Positions 16,381 to 25,200 of a stretch of 30,588 bases of DNA are shown here, piece after piece. Source of the stretch: CANDYO01 sp049653745. GTDB taxonomy: Bacteria > Pseudomonadota > Alphaproteobacteria > Rickettsiales > CANDYO01. The stretch lies in contig JBASGW010000016.1 in assembly GCA_049653745.1 (NCBI GenBank), positions 1-30,588 on the forward strand, in the 5' to 3' direction. The position numbers and the translations under genes are program-made. The notes below the pieces were generated by a model that saw only the letters and a program-made list of their open reading frames with translations, ran no database searches and was not told the DNA's origin. Each line of letters starts with the position of its first letter. Positions within the stretch are counted from its first letter, which is position 1.

Positions 16381-16404
16381 TGGTGCATTATAAACAATGC
16401 ACCA
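16381..16404. terminator. Hairpin between convergent tyrS and tpsA
   Basis: TGGTGCATT (16381-16389) pairs perfectly with AATGCACCA (16396-16404) around a 6-nt loop, 9 nt beyond the tyrS stop and 45 nt beyond the tpsA end. It has one of the more GC-rich stems in the window. It could serve both genes, although no T-tract follows. Confidence 0.5.
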
Positions 16405-16449
16405 TAACTTCTGGTAAAACTCCTAACTATAGAAGAGGATATCTCTCTA

Positions 16450-19400
16450 CTAATTTAGTGAATCTAATGTTATCATTGGAGGTTCAATATTTAGAATCGA
16501 GGCCGTAAATTTATTAGGTATAGATGAAAAGTTGAACCTTAAAACATTCGATTTTATAGCATTTGAAATAGATATAGGAATTCTTCCTATACTTGGAGCT
16601 TTTATTGAAAAAATACCAGGAATAAAAGTTTCTATCTCATAATTTTCATTTGCTTCTAAAGTCCCTTGGTTTATCTGATAATCTCCAATTTCATTTCTAT
16701 CTTCAATGCTTGGCTCACCACTCAAAATTTCTTGATTTTTATCTTCTTCCATAACACCAGTATAAGTGTATGAAATAGATGGTCTGGGTTCGTTATAAAT
16801 TATAGTTATGTTATCAACTACAACTTTAAGTGGAGCTGGAGTGATATCAGCTGATAGAGAAGGTAAATCTATATTATAGTTACTGGAATCATCTCCTCCT
16901 AAGCTAAGACCTGATAGGGTAATATTTTTATTGGAACCTACATTCTTATTAGCAAAAGCTCCACTTGCAATACCCTCAACATTAACTATATCTCCAGCTA
17001 AAGGTGATGCGGTGGGAGTTCCTAAAATAGTGGCATCAGTGGTGGCATCATAGGTTTTACTTGATGCACTCAAACCACCAACACTTAAAGTGACAGCTGT
17101 TACATCAGCTGTTAATGATGGTAAAGCTATATTATAGTTATTGGCATCATCTCCGCTTAAACTAAGGCCTGATAAGGTAACTTCTTTATTGGAACCTACA
17201 TTCTTATTAGCAAAAGCTCCACTTGCAATACCCTCAACATTAACTATATCTCCAGCTAAAGGTGATGCGGTAGGAGTTCCTAAAATAGTGGCATCAGTGG
17301 TGGTATCATAGGTTTTACTTGATGCACTTAAACCACCAACACTTAAAGTGGCAGCTATTACATCAGCTGAAAAAGAACTAAGTGAATTATAAGTATAACT
17401 ACCAGGAGCGCTAACATAAATACTTAAATCCGATAAAGTTACTGATTTTCCTGATCCAACATTTTTGTCAGCAAAAGTTCCAACCGGAGTTCCACTAACA
17501 CTAGCGCCGGCAACTGCAGCTGTTCCTGTAAGGGTTGCAGATGCAGTGCCATCATACACCTTATTAGCAGCTGCTAAACCAGATAAGCTTAAAGCACCTT
17601 TAGGAGTGTAATCTGTTAGGATCTGAAAATTAACTCCACCACCTGCTGAAATATTTGGATTGAATATTAACCCATCTCCTCCACCTCCACTACCAGATGT
17701 TAACGAGATAGCTCCATTATTATCAGCTTGTAAAACTAATTTTGAAACATCAAGGTTACCACCTGCATTAATATTAATATTCCCTCCTGAAGAAACACCC
17801 TTAGTATGTATTTTTCCACTAGAAACTGCGATAATATCTCCATTAGTTGTAAGACTAAAACTTTTATCATCTGCTAATCTAAGAGTATCACCTTTAAAAT
17901 CTAGCGTAATGCTTGAGTCCGCTTGCAAATCAATATTTGCAGTTTTACTTAACCTTTCTAAATAACCTGTAGTGAATGAATTATAACCATCAGTTTCACT
18001 ACGAGATCTGCTTGCCATTGCTTTAGCAGCTTCAGACGATCCTGAACCTGGAGGAGCTAGGGTAATATCCCATTTAGCAGATTGATATTGATTTAGAAGA
18101 TTTATAGTGTCGGTCGATAAATAGGCAGTATACATCATAATTTCAGACATACTTCCACCCCAAAGAGTTACAGAATCACCATTACCAATATTTGCACTTC
18201 CTTGATATGATCCAAGTGTTCCAGCATAACCAACAGCTGCTTCCAAATTAGTATTGGCATATATGTTTTTGGTATTAAGTGCATAATCTGCGCCATGAGG
18301 ACTATCTGGAAGCCATTGATAAGTTATAACGTTATAATTTTCCGCACTAAAAGCCAATGAAGGAGTCACTGACAAAACATCATTTCCTAACATATAATCT
18401 AATCTATAGTTTCCATCTGTATTAAATCCTTCGTAAAAATTTCCTCCATTAGAACTAGATTGATAAAAGCTTCCGTACTGAGTGGTTTTAGCACTAACAA
18501 AATTAGTGTGAGCAATACCATTATAGCCATTACTAGGATCATTTAAGAACCCCAAATAAACATTAAATCCATCAGAAGATCCATCAAATTTTAAAATTGG
18601 ATTGCCATTTTGCTGATTTACTAAATATAGAGGCCTTGATGAAGATGTATTTTGAGTAGCATTATAGGAATTACCTGATTCATCTGTCCAAGAAGAAGCA
18701 TAACCTATATAAATTGGAGTCCCCGCAGGATAAGCTTTAGTTAATGGCCTAGATAAAGTTATTGTTGAATCTGATTTAGCTGTAATAATATAAGTATCGT
18801 CATTTATTACGCTAGCATCATCTAATAATGAAGAAGAAGATAACCTAATTTGATTGCCAACTGTAAAAGCTGGGGAGGCAGCATCATTTATAGTTATATT
18901 GCTAGATCCCATAGTTCCAGTTGCTGTAACTGATGTATTTATATAAGATAATTGCACTGAAGATAAATTACTAGCATCCAACCAAAGCTTCAAAGAATTT
19001 GATAAGTTTATACTGCCATCAGTGCTAGTATATTTTGGATTAACATTACCATAAATAGTTATATTATTTGGATCTAAGAAGTTAGTTCCAGTTGAGCCAT
19101 TACTTGCGGTTAAATTTATATATCCACTATGATCTAAATGTTTATGACCAGAAGTTTCAACAAAACCACCATTCCCCCAATTACCATCTTTTATTGCATC
19201 AAAAGTTTGTAAATTCACTCCTTTGCCACCTAGTGCTCTAGAGAGAACCACTCCATAAAATTTAGTAGTATCATCAGACCATAAAATGGTTCTACCGGCA
19301 TCGCCAGAATTTATAGCATCACTAACTATCCAGGCACCTGGCTCAATTGTAAGGTTATTTGCAGTTGGGGTTGTGCCTCGCCCTAAATAATCACCGCCAA

Positions 19401-20490
19401 GTAAAATCTCTCCTCCAGCACTACCTTCACGAATGCTAGATTTTGCTTTATTTTTGGTGGTATCGCTTTTTCCATCATATCCACTTGCAAAAATTAAAGA
19501 CCCTTTATGGATAGTTACCTCATCTCCAGTGATTAAAACTTTACCAGCTTTTTCTCCAGCTTTAGTTCCTGAAACATCTAACTTAGCAGTTACCTCAACT
19601 TTGCTTGCACCTGTTTTTTTACCTTTATTTTCTGTAATATTATCTTTAACCGCGTTGCTTCCTTCAGCATAGATTATTATTTCGCCATTTTTTTGCGCAA
19701 CTGTAGGAGACTTTAATTCACCTTTTACTATAATTAAATTATCAATTATTTCTTTACCAGCAGCAGCAGTTAAAATAATTTTTCCACCGGAAGCTTCTAT
19801 TAAACCATTATTTTCTATGAGTTGTTTTTTAAGAGTTCCTGACACACTAACTTCAAGCAGCTTATCTCCATACATATCAACAGTAAAACTATCACCCGAA
19901 GCCAACTGCACACTGCCAGAATTTGCTACAATAACTCCATTGTTTGTTACTTGTGGAGCCACCAAACCAACAAGCCCAGCTTCTTTAGCTGTGATTTTAC
20001 CCTCGTTTATAATACCCGCATCAACTTTACCTAACTTATTAAATTCTAATTTATTTGCTGAATTCATAAATTGGTTATTATCTATATCCATGGTGCTGGC
20101 AATTAAACCATTAACATCAACCACCGCATTCTTGCCAAACAAAATTCCATTTTGATTGATAATTACAATATTACCATTAGCTTGAAGCATCCCATTAATT
20201 TGACTAGGGTTATCACTAATTACTCGATTTAGCGCAATAGAACTTGAAGAGGGTTGATGAAACTTAGTTAACTCTCCTTGATTAATATCAAATCCCCTCC
20301 AATCGATAATGGCTTTTTCTGTTTGTTGGTGAATATGAAGTTCACTATCGCTTTGATTAAAACTTACATTTCCAGCTTTCACCTCTGGATTTTCAGGAAG
20401 TGCAAATGCAAAACTTGATAAACAAGTGGTTAAGTATAATACAGCTTTTGAAATATTCAAATTGGAGCTTTTTTTATTTATTCTTAACAT
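16450..20490 (-). CDS. Two-partner secretion exoprotein (TpsA, filamentous hemagglutinin-like)
   Basis: A 1346-aa exported protein. A Sec signal peptide (about 1-30, ending AFA before LPENPEV) leads into a TPS secretion domain (about 35-270) with NPSQINGML (94-102) and NQNGILFG (112-119), the family's N-terminal beta-helix hallmarks. Central regions contain FLDPNNITIYG and a LamG/concanavalin-like segment (about 490-810) with LWLDASN. Three YDG repeats follow (about 960-1220; KVYDG, KTYDT, KTYDA), then an MBG-like domain from about 1220. TpsA proteins are long beta-helical surface or released adhesins. The partner transporter gene ends 11 nt upstream. No CDI-type toxin domain is recognisable at the C terminus, so adhesion is more likely than contact inhibition. 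The start is supported by GAGGG close before the ATG and by the signal peptide. Confidence 0.92.
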   Translation of the reverse strand: MLRINKKSSNLNISKAVLYLTTCLSSFAFALPENPEVKAGNVSFNQSDSELHIHQQTEKAIIDWRGFDINQGELTKFHQPSSSSIALNRVISDNPSQINGMLQANGNIVIINQNGILFGKNAVVDVNGLIASTMDIDNNQFMNSANKLEFNKLGKVDAGIINEGKITAKEAGLVGLVAPQVTNNGVIVANSGSVQLASGDSFTVDMYGDKLLEVSVSGTLKKQLIENNGLIEASGGKIILTAAAGKEIIDNLIIVKGELKSPTVAQKNGEIIIYAEGSNAVKDNITENKGKKTGASKVEVTAKLDVSGTKAGEKAGKVLITGDEVTIHKGSLIFASGYDGKSDTTKNKAKSSIREGSAGGEILLGGDYLGRGTTPTANNLTIEPGAWIVSDAINSGDAGRTILWSDDTTKFYGVVLSRALGGKGVNLQTFDAIKDGNWGNGGFVETSGHKHLDHSGYINLTASNGSTGTNFLDPNNITIYGNVNPKYTSTDGSINLSNSLKLWLDASNLSSVQLSYINTSVTATGTMGSSNITINDAASPAFTVGNQIRLSSSSLLDDASVINDDTYIITAKSDSTITLSRPLTKAYPAGTPIYIGYASSWTDESGNSYNATQNTSSSRPLYLVNQQNGNPILKFDGSSDGFNVYLGFLNDPSNGYNGIAHTNFVSAKTTQYGSFYQSSSNGGNFYEGFNTDGNYRLDYMLGNDVLSVTPSLAFSAENYNVITYQWLPDSPHGADYALNTKNIYANTNLEAAVGYAGTLGSYQGSANIGNGDSVTLWGGSMSEIMMYTAYLSTDTINLLNQYQSAKWDITLAPPGSGSSEAAKAMASRSRSETDGYNSFTTGYLERLSKTANIDLQADSSITLDFKGDTLRLADDKSFSLTTNGDIIAVSSGKIHTKGVSSGGNININAGGNLDVSKLVLQADNNGAISLTSGSGGGGDGLIFNPNISAGGGVNFQILTDYTPKGALSLSGLAAANKVYDGTASATLTGTAAVAGASVSGTPVGTFADKNVGSGKSVTLSDLSIYVSAPGSYTYNSLSSFSADVIAATLSVGGLSASSKTYDTTTDATILGTPTASPLAGDIVNVEGIASGAFANKNVGSNKEVTLSGLSLSGDDANNYNIALPSLTADVTAVTLSVGGLSASSKTYDATTDATILGTPTASPLAGDIVNVEGIASGAFANKNVGSNKNITLSGLSLGGDDSSNYNIDLPSLSADITPAPLKVVVDNITIIYNEPRPSISYTYTGVMEEDKNQEILSGEPSIEDRNEIGDYQINQGTLEANENYEIETFIPGIFSIKAPSIGRIPISISNAIKSNVLRFNFSSIPNKFTASILNIEPPMITLDSLN
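16822..17079 (-). repeat. 258-bp YDG repeat, copy 3
   Basis: Tandem partner of 17080-17337 at exactly 258 bp (86 codons) with long stretches of identical DNA, for example around 16950-17040. It encodes the YDG unit starting GGLSASSKTYDA. Confidence 0.85.
17080..17337 (-). repeat. 258-bp YDG repeat, copy 2
   Basis: Encodes the unit starting GGLSASSKTYDT. A more divergent first copy (KVYDGTASATLTG) lies just before it in reading order, at about 17338-17600, so copies 2 and 3 are the recent duplication. Confidence 0.85.
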
Positions 20491-20501
20491 TGCACCCTCT
20501 A

Positions 20502-22217
20502 TTAAAAACTTTGGCTAAACTGCATCATAAAACGAGGAGATCTATGATTAGTACCGTAAATTGGCGTTGAAATATCTTTGGTTAATGGCCAGGCAACCCC
20601 AATACTGCAATTCTGGTTCCAAATTGTAGCAAAACGAATTCCTAAACCTGCTGAAGCAGCAGAATAAGTGCTATTACTTACGTGGTTATCAGTAACCGAG
20701 CCAATATCATAAAAACTAAAAGGTTGAACTTTCAATTCTTTTGAAAAATCTAAACCACTATATCTTAATTCAAGAACGGCTTTAATACCTTTATCTCCAG
20801 TTATTTCAGATGGATCATAAGCCCTACCAAAGTTTTGACCACCATAGCCAAATTGCTCAGAAGAATATAAACTATTGGAAGTATATTGACCACTAGTTGC
20901 AATAAAAGCTGACCATTCATTATAAATTTCTTGTGTTCGTGATAAACTAAGTTCAGCTTTCGTAAAATTAGGTTTGGCTGATATACGAGAAAGATATAGA
21001 TCATTTGTCTGGCTAGATCCTAATCCTGCAATACCTCTACTTAAAGTGAAATCTACTTGGTTTTGTCCTTGCCATTTATCATCTTTATTATAAATAAAAC
21101 CACTTCTAAGAACTCTAACATGATCACGAGTTAAAGCAGTTCCTAAAATATTACTAGTTACATTAATGCTATTGAGCATAAACTTAGTAGATAAATTTTC
21201 TTGTCTTTGCCTAATCCACTGATAATTTAAACTCATTCCCATTGAGTTTGCGGAACTATCAATATCATAAGTATCAAGGGTATATCCCGGGTAAGTTTTA
21301 GTAGTACTAGCACTTAACCCTAAAGTTAAATCTGGAGCTAAAACCACTAAATGATCAATCCCACCATAATTAGATTTATCCGTTGGCAGGCTACTCATTC
21401 CAGAAATTGTAGTTTGGTGCATAGGCAACAAACTGGTTGAATATGAACTACTTACTTCATTAATACCTAAGTACCTAGAAGAATTATTATCATAACTTAT
21501 CATTCCTCTAGATTTTTTATCAGTTTTAACCAGAGTTAATTTGATTCCTTCTCCTTCAAAATTTTCTTTATCTATTGGAGAAAGTACTGAACGGCATGAA
21601 TAGCCTGGTAAATCATTAACTTTAAGAACAAATTCTTCAACTTTATCAATAGTTGCGGGGCGAGTTTTTAATAACTTATCTGCATAAGTTTTAATTACCT
21701 TATTGTTTTGCATATCTTCTGGTAATTCTATTTCAGCAATATAACCTTCAATTATATTAATTTTAATAGTACCGTCCTTTATTTTTTGTTCAGGAATATA
21801 CGCTCTTGAGAGAAAATACCCCTCATTACGATAACGAGTTGTTATTTTATTAGCTATTTCCCATGCAATAGCTAGAGATACTTCCTGATTAAGATCTTTT
21901 ATATAAATATCTTTTATTGCATCTGTAGTAAAAACCGTCATTCCTTCAATTTTCACTTCTTTTAAAATAAATTTAATATTTTTAACTGCCTCAGGCATTT
22001 CTTTTAAAACTACCGATTTTGGAATAAAAACTTCTTTATCACTGTTTTCAAAAGGTGATATTTTTTCTTCACTAATTAACCTTCCCGCATCAGCAGAACT
22101 TGGCAACACCGGCGCAGCATAAGAACTGAGTGCAACACTCAATGCTAGAGAAAATCCCAATATATAAGGAAATTTCATGATTTTTGATTTCATTTCTTTT
22201 TTTATTACTAAGTACAT
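20502..22217 (-). CDS. Two-partner secretion transporter (TpsB, ShlB/FhaC/HecB family)
   Basis: An Omp85-superfamily outer-membrane pore that exports the TpsA protein encoded downstream. In 571 aa: a signal peptide (hydrophobic 17-34, ending near SSYAA), a POTRA_2 domain (about 82-160: KFILKEVKIEGMTVF, then NEGYFLSRAYIPEQKIKDG and IIEGYIAEIEL), a second POTRA-like domain (161-238), then a beta-barrel (about 240-571) ending in phenylalanine, as outer-membrane proteins do. The conserved barrel-loop motif reads GGQNFGRAYDP (about 459-469), with alanine where RGY normally has glycine. The ATG at 22217 adds a basic stretch; internal ATGs at codons 9 and 14 would also give a good signal peptide. 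It is first in the operon, followed by tpsA after 11 nt. Confidence 0.93.
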   Translation of the reverse strand: MYLVIKKEMKSKIMKFPYILGFSLALSVALSSYAAPVLPSSADAGRLISEEKISPFENSDKEVFIPKSVVLKEMPEAVKNIKFILKEVKIEGMTVFTTDAIKDIYIKDLNQEVSLAIAWEIANKITTRYRNEGYFLSRAYIPEQKIKDGTIKINIIEGYIAEIELPEDMQNNKVIKTYADKLLKTRPATIDKVEEFVLKVNDLPGYSCRSVLSPIDKENFEGEGIKLTLVKTDKKSRGMISYDNNSSRYLGINEVSSSYSTSLLPMHQTTISGMSSLPTDKSNYGGIDHLVVLAPDLTLGLSASTTKTYPGYTLDTYDIDSSANSMGMSLNYQWIRQRQENLSTKFMLNSINVTSNILGTALTRDHVRVLRSGFIYNKDDKWQGQNQVDFTLSRGIAGLGSSQTNDLYLSRISAKPNFTKAELSLSRTQEIYNEWSAFIATSGQYTSNSLYSSEQFGYGGQNFGRAYDPSEITGDKGIKAVLELRYSGLDFSKELKVQPFSFYDIGSVTDNHVSNSTYSAASAGLGIRFATIWNQNCSIGVAWPLTKDISTPIYGTNHRSPRFMMQFSQSF

Positions 22218-22266
22218 ATCTCTACTTAAGGTAGAAAATTATTTTATATATTGCAATTGTAGATTT

Positions 22267-22295
22267 ATAATAAGAACTATAAAATAAATTAACAA
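22267..22295 (-). promoter_or_regulatory. Probable promoter of the tpsB-tpsA operon
   Basis: Read on the minus strand: TTGTTA (22295-22290), a 17-nt spacer and TATTAT (22272-22267, 5 of 6). Start near 22260, leader about 42 nt. Confidence 0.45.
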
Positions 22296-22302
22296 CCTAT
22301 TT

Positions 22303-22330
22303 TTGCTAGACAAATTTTTGAAATTATATA
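22303..22330 (+). promoter_or_regulatory. Possible promoter of the proline-rich small protein
   Basis: TTGCTA (22303-22308), a 16-nt spacer and TATATA (22325-22330). It sits back-to-back with the tpsB promoter within 146 bp. The match is modest in very AT-rich DNA. Confidence 0.3.
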
Positions 22331-22363
22331 TTAACTATATTAATATTTTTTAGAGGTTTAATT

Positions 22364-22702
22364 ATGTTCTCATCTAATGGTGACCAAAGCTTTTCTATAC
22401 ATCCACCAACAGCTCCTCAAATAACTCCTGATAACAACACTCATAATCAAGTACCCAATAACACTGTAGTTTCTCATACCCTAAGAACTGTTACTAATGA
22501 GAATGCTAATATTATTGTGACAGCAATAAATTATGCTAATCCTCTTATTCGTCAGGTAACTGGAGAATCTGAAACACCAACTTTAATAGATGATACCTTC
22601 AACGAAAGTGAAGATGAAGAAGAATTAGCCCCTCCTCCACCTCTTATACGCTGCAATGCTATGTCTGGAATTAATAATTTAGATGAAGGAAATGATGCTT
22701 AA
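22364..22702 (+). CDS. Hypothetical proline-rich acidic protein, 112 aa
   Basis: I recognise no family. A good ribosome-binding site (AGAGG, 7 nt before the ATG) supports it as a gene. It has no signal peptide or membrane segment. The N-terminal third is Pro/Asn/Thr-rich and probably disordered, the middle (35-65) may be helical, and the C-terminal third is acidic, with ESEDEEELAPPPPLI (81-95) joining an acidic run to four prolines. Short proline tracts beside acidic residues occur in bacterial proteins that bind eukaryotic SH3, WW or EVH1 domains, but the canonical FPPPP is not present, so this is only suggestive. It is divergent from tpsB and 89 nt ahead of lysS, which seems to have its own promoter. 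Confidence 0.6.
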   Translation: MFSSNGDQSFSIHPPTAPQITPDNNTHNQVPNNTVVSHTLRTVTNENANIIVTAINYANPLIRQVTGESETPTLIDDTFNESEDEEELAPPPPLIRCNAMSGINNLDEGNDA

Positions 22703-22726
22703 TTGATTCATATCACATTATGCTTG

Positions 22727-22755
22727 TTGCAAAGTAACAATGCTCTTATTATACT
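22727..22755 (+). promoter_or_regulatory. Probable lysS promoter
   Basis: TTGCAA (22727-22732), a 17-nt spacer and TATACT (22750-22755, 5 of 6). Start near 22762, about 30 nt before the ATG. Confidence 0.45.
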
Positions 22756-22791
22756 CCTTAACATCAAAACTAATGAGAAATATAACTAAAA

Positions 22792-24285
22792 ATGGATAAC
22801 ATAATTAATGACAGCACTGACTATCGTCAGATCAGATTAAATAAATTAGAAACTGTAAGAAATTTAGGAATTGATCCATATCAATCAGATTTCAGAAAAG
22901 AACATAAGGCAGCTAATCTTATTGAAAAATACTCTAATCTTACAAATAGTGAAAAAACCGATGATATTGTAACGGTTGCAGGTAGAATAATGTCTATGCG
23001 TAACAATGGTTTATTTATTGATTTGCATGATGACACTTCAAAAATTCAAATCTTTTCACATAAAGATAATTTGAACGAAACACAACTTGAATTACTTAAA
23101 ACCTTTGATTTAGGCGATATTATTGGAATAAAAGGTAAAATTCGTTGCACTCCTAGAGGCGAACTAACTATAGATTCACAAGAGATTCATCTACTTTCAA
23201 AAGCATTATTAACTTTGCCTGAAAAATATCATGGCTTACACGACGTGGAAACAAGGTATAGACAACGTTATGTTGATTTTATCGTTAACGAAAAATCACG
23301 TGATGTTATGCGCAAAAGATCTACAATTATTTCAGCATTACGCGCTTATTTAATTGATAGAGATTTTTTAGAAGTTGAAACTCCAATGCTTCATCCAATT
23401 CCTGGAGGAGCCATAGCAAAACCTTTCGTTACTCATCATAACACTCTTGATATGGAGTTATATTTAAGAATTGCTCCTGAATTATATTTGAAGAAATTGC
23501 TAGTTGGCGGAATATCAGAAAAATTATTTGAAATTAATCGTTGCTTCCGTAATGAAGGAATTTCTACTAGGCATAATCCTGAATTCACTACTATAGAAAT
23601 TTATCAAGCATATGTTGCTTTTGAAGAAATGATGTCTTTAACTGAAAATACAGTTAATTCCATTTTAGAACAGCTTAAATTGCCAACAGAAATTATTTAT
23701 AATTCACGAACTCTTAATTTCAAAGGCCCTTGGAAGAGAGAATCAATGAGTAATTTAGTACTAGAAAAAACTGGTATTGATTTTATGCAAATTCATTCCG
23801 ACGAAGAAGCCAGATCAACAGCAACAGATCTTAAAGTGCATGTTGATAAAAGTTTTGGGTGGGGGAAATGCCTAGAAGCAGTGTTTGCTGAAAAAGTTGA
23901 AGAATCTTTAATTGATCCTATTCACGTAACCCATCTTCCTACAGAGATATCTCCTCTAGCTAAAATCAATAAAGATGATGCAAGAGTTACAGATAGATTT
24001 GAAACATATATTAATGGCTGGGAAATAGCTAACGGATTTTCTGAAATTAATGATCCTATCGACCAGTTTAACCGCTTTGAACATCAAAATTCTGTACGCG
24101 AAGGCGGAGATGATGAAGCTCATAGAATAGATCATGACTTTATAACCGCATTAGAATATGCAATGCCTCCCGCTGGCGGACTAGGCATTGGTATTGATCG
24201 CTTAGTGATGATTTTAACTGACTCTGCATCAATTAGAGAAGTTATTGCTTTCCCAACCTTGCGCTTAAAATCCGCGGATAAATAA
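22792..24285 (+). CDS. lysS: Lysyl-tRNA synthetase, class II
   Basis: It charges tRNA-Lys. At 497 aa it has the class II LysRS plan: an N-terminal OB-fold anticodon domain (about 58-137, VTVAGRIMSMRNNGLFIDL), motif 1 around FLEVETPML (192-200), motif 2 FEINRCFRNEGISTRHNPEF (246-265) and motif 3 GGLGIGIDRLVMIL (462-475). THLPTEISPLAK is the lysine-specific block. Many alphaproteobacteria, including Rickettsia, carry the unrelated class I enzyme instead, so the class II form is noteworthy here. No clear Shine-Dalgarno sequence precedes the ATG. The dsbA-like genes follow 65 nt later. Confidence 0.97.
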   Translation: MDNIINDSTDYRQIRLNKLETVRNLGIDPYQSDFRKEHKAANLIEKYSNLTNSEKTDDIVTVAGRIMSMRNNGLFIDLHDDTSKIQIFSHKDNLNETQLELLKTFDLGDIIGIKGKIRCTPRGELTIDSQEIHLLSKALLTLPEKYHGLHDVETRYRQRYVDFIVNEKSRDVMRKRSTIISALRAYLIDRDFLEVETPMLHPIPGGAIAKPFVTHHNTLDMELYLRIAPELYLKKLLVGGISEKLFEINRCFRNEGISTRHNPEFTTIEIYQAYVAFEEMMSLTENTVNSILEQLKLPTEIIYNSRTLNFKGPWKRESMSNLVLEKTGIDFMQIHSDEEARSTATDLKVHVDKSFGWGKCLEAVFAEKVEESLIDPIHVTHLPTEISPLAKINKDDARVTDRFETYINGWEIANGFSEINDPIDQFNRFEHQNSVREGGDDEAHRIDHDFITALEYAMPPAGGLGIGIDRLVMILTDSASIREVIAFPTLRLKSADK

Positions 24286-24350
24286 TATATTTACAACATA
24301 AGTTAAACTAGATATAAAATTAACATTAATAATTTTTGGAGTAGTAAAAA

Positions 24351-25190
24351 ATGATTCTTGATAGGAATAGTTCTAATAAAAAAAGCGGCAATGGTCGCAT
24401 GAGTATTATATTCATTATAATTATAGCGGTGGTTCTTATAGTTGGAGCTAAAAACAATATCAGAGTTAAGTTACAAGAATTTTTAGCTATTCCTCAAAAA
24501 GGCTCAGCTATTAATAGCAAAGAAGATATTGAAGTTATTGTTTATGATTTTATTAAAGCAAACCCACAAGTTATAATTACTTCTCTCCAAGATATGCAAA
24601 AGCGTGAATTTGAAGATACTTTAAAACAAGCAAAAATTCTTATTAAAGAAAAGAAAGATGACCTTCAAGGAAAAAACCATGAAATAGCACCTTATGCTGG
24701 CAATAAAGATGGTGATATTGTAATAGTAACCTTCTTAGATTATCGTTGTGGCTATTGTAAAAAATCTTCTGAAGATCTAGTTAAATTAATTAAGCAAGAT
24801 CCTAATGTTAAAGTAGTATTTAAAGAATATCCAGTTCTTGGGGAATTTTCAAAAAAATTAGCAAAAACAGCTCTAGCTGTGTATTTATATGATCCAAGTA
24901 AATATTTTGAGTTTCATAATATTATAATGTCTGTACGTGATCCTAACGAACAATTCATTCAAGATACCTTAAAAAAGATGAATATTGATCACATAAAAAT
25001 TAAAGCTCTTCTAGAAGACAAAAGAATTGATCAAGAATTAGATTCTGTGGCACAATTAGCTAAAGAGATTGGAGTTCGTGGAACACCAGCTTTTATAGTT
25101 GACGAAGAGTTGATTCCTGGTGCTATCGACTTTAATAATATGATAGAACTAATTAAATCAGTTAGAGAAAAATCTTCAGAGAAAAAATAG
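24351..25190 (+). CDS. DsbA-family thiol oxidoreductase, membrane-anchored
   Basis: A 279-aa protein with an N-terminal membrane segment (about 18-33) that would anchor it facing the periplasm, a helical stretch (55-108) resembling the oligomerisation region of DsbA-like proteins such as ScsC and Com1, then a thioredoxin fold. The active site is C133-G-Y-C136 in FLDYRCGYCKK, and the cis-proline is P246 in GVRGTPAF. Such proteins form or rearrange disulfides in envelope proteins. GGAG lies about 9 nt before the ATG. A second thioredoxin-fold gene starts 10 nt after the stop, so the two are probably cotranscribed. Whether it acts as oxidase or isomerase cannot be read from the sequence; the helical extension slightly favours an oligomeric isomerase. 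Confidence 0.9.
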   Translation: MILDRNSSNKKSGNGRMSIIFIIIIAVVLIVGAKNNIRVKLQEFLAIPQKGSAINSKEDIEVIVYDFIKANPQVIITSLQDMQKREFEDTLKQAKILIKEKKDDLQGKNHEIAPYAGNKDGDIVIVTFLDYRCGYCKKSSEDLVKLIKQDPNVKVVFKEYPVLGEFSKKLAKTALAVYLYDPSKYFEFHNIIMSVRDPNEQFIQDTLKKMNIDHIKIKALLEDKRIDQELDSVAQLAKEIGVRGTPAFIVDEELIPGAIDFNNMIELIKSVREKSSEKK

Positions 25191-25200
25191 AGAAAACATT

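Noticed and set aside
16450..17000. TpsA as a CdiA-type contact-inhibition toxin
   Set aside because: The C terminus is an MBG-like repeat domain, with no toxin-like domain and no small immunity gene behind it.
17660..20155. Plus-strand frames opposite tpsA
   Set aside because: They are proline- and serine-rich mirror readings of a gene with a clear domain order and signal peptide.
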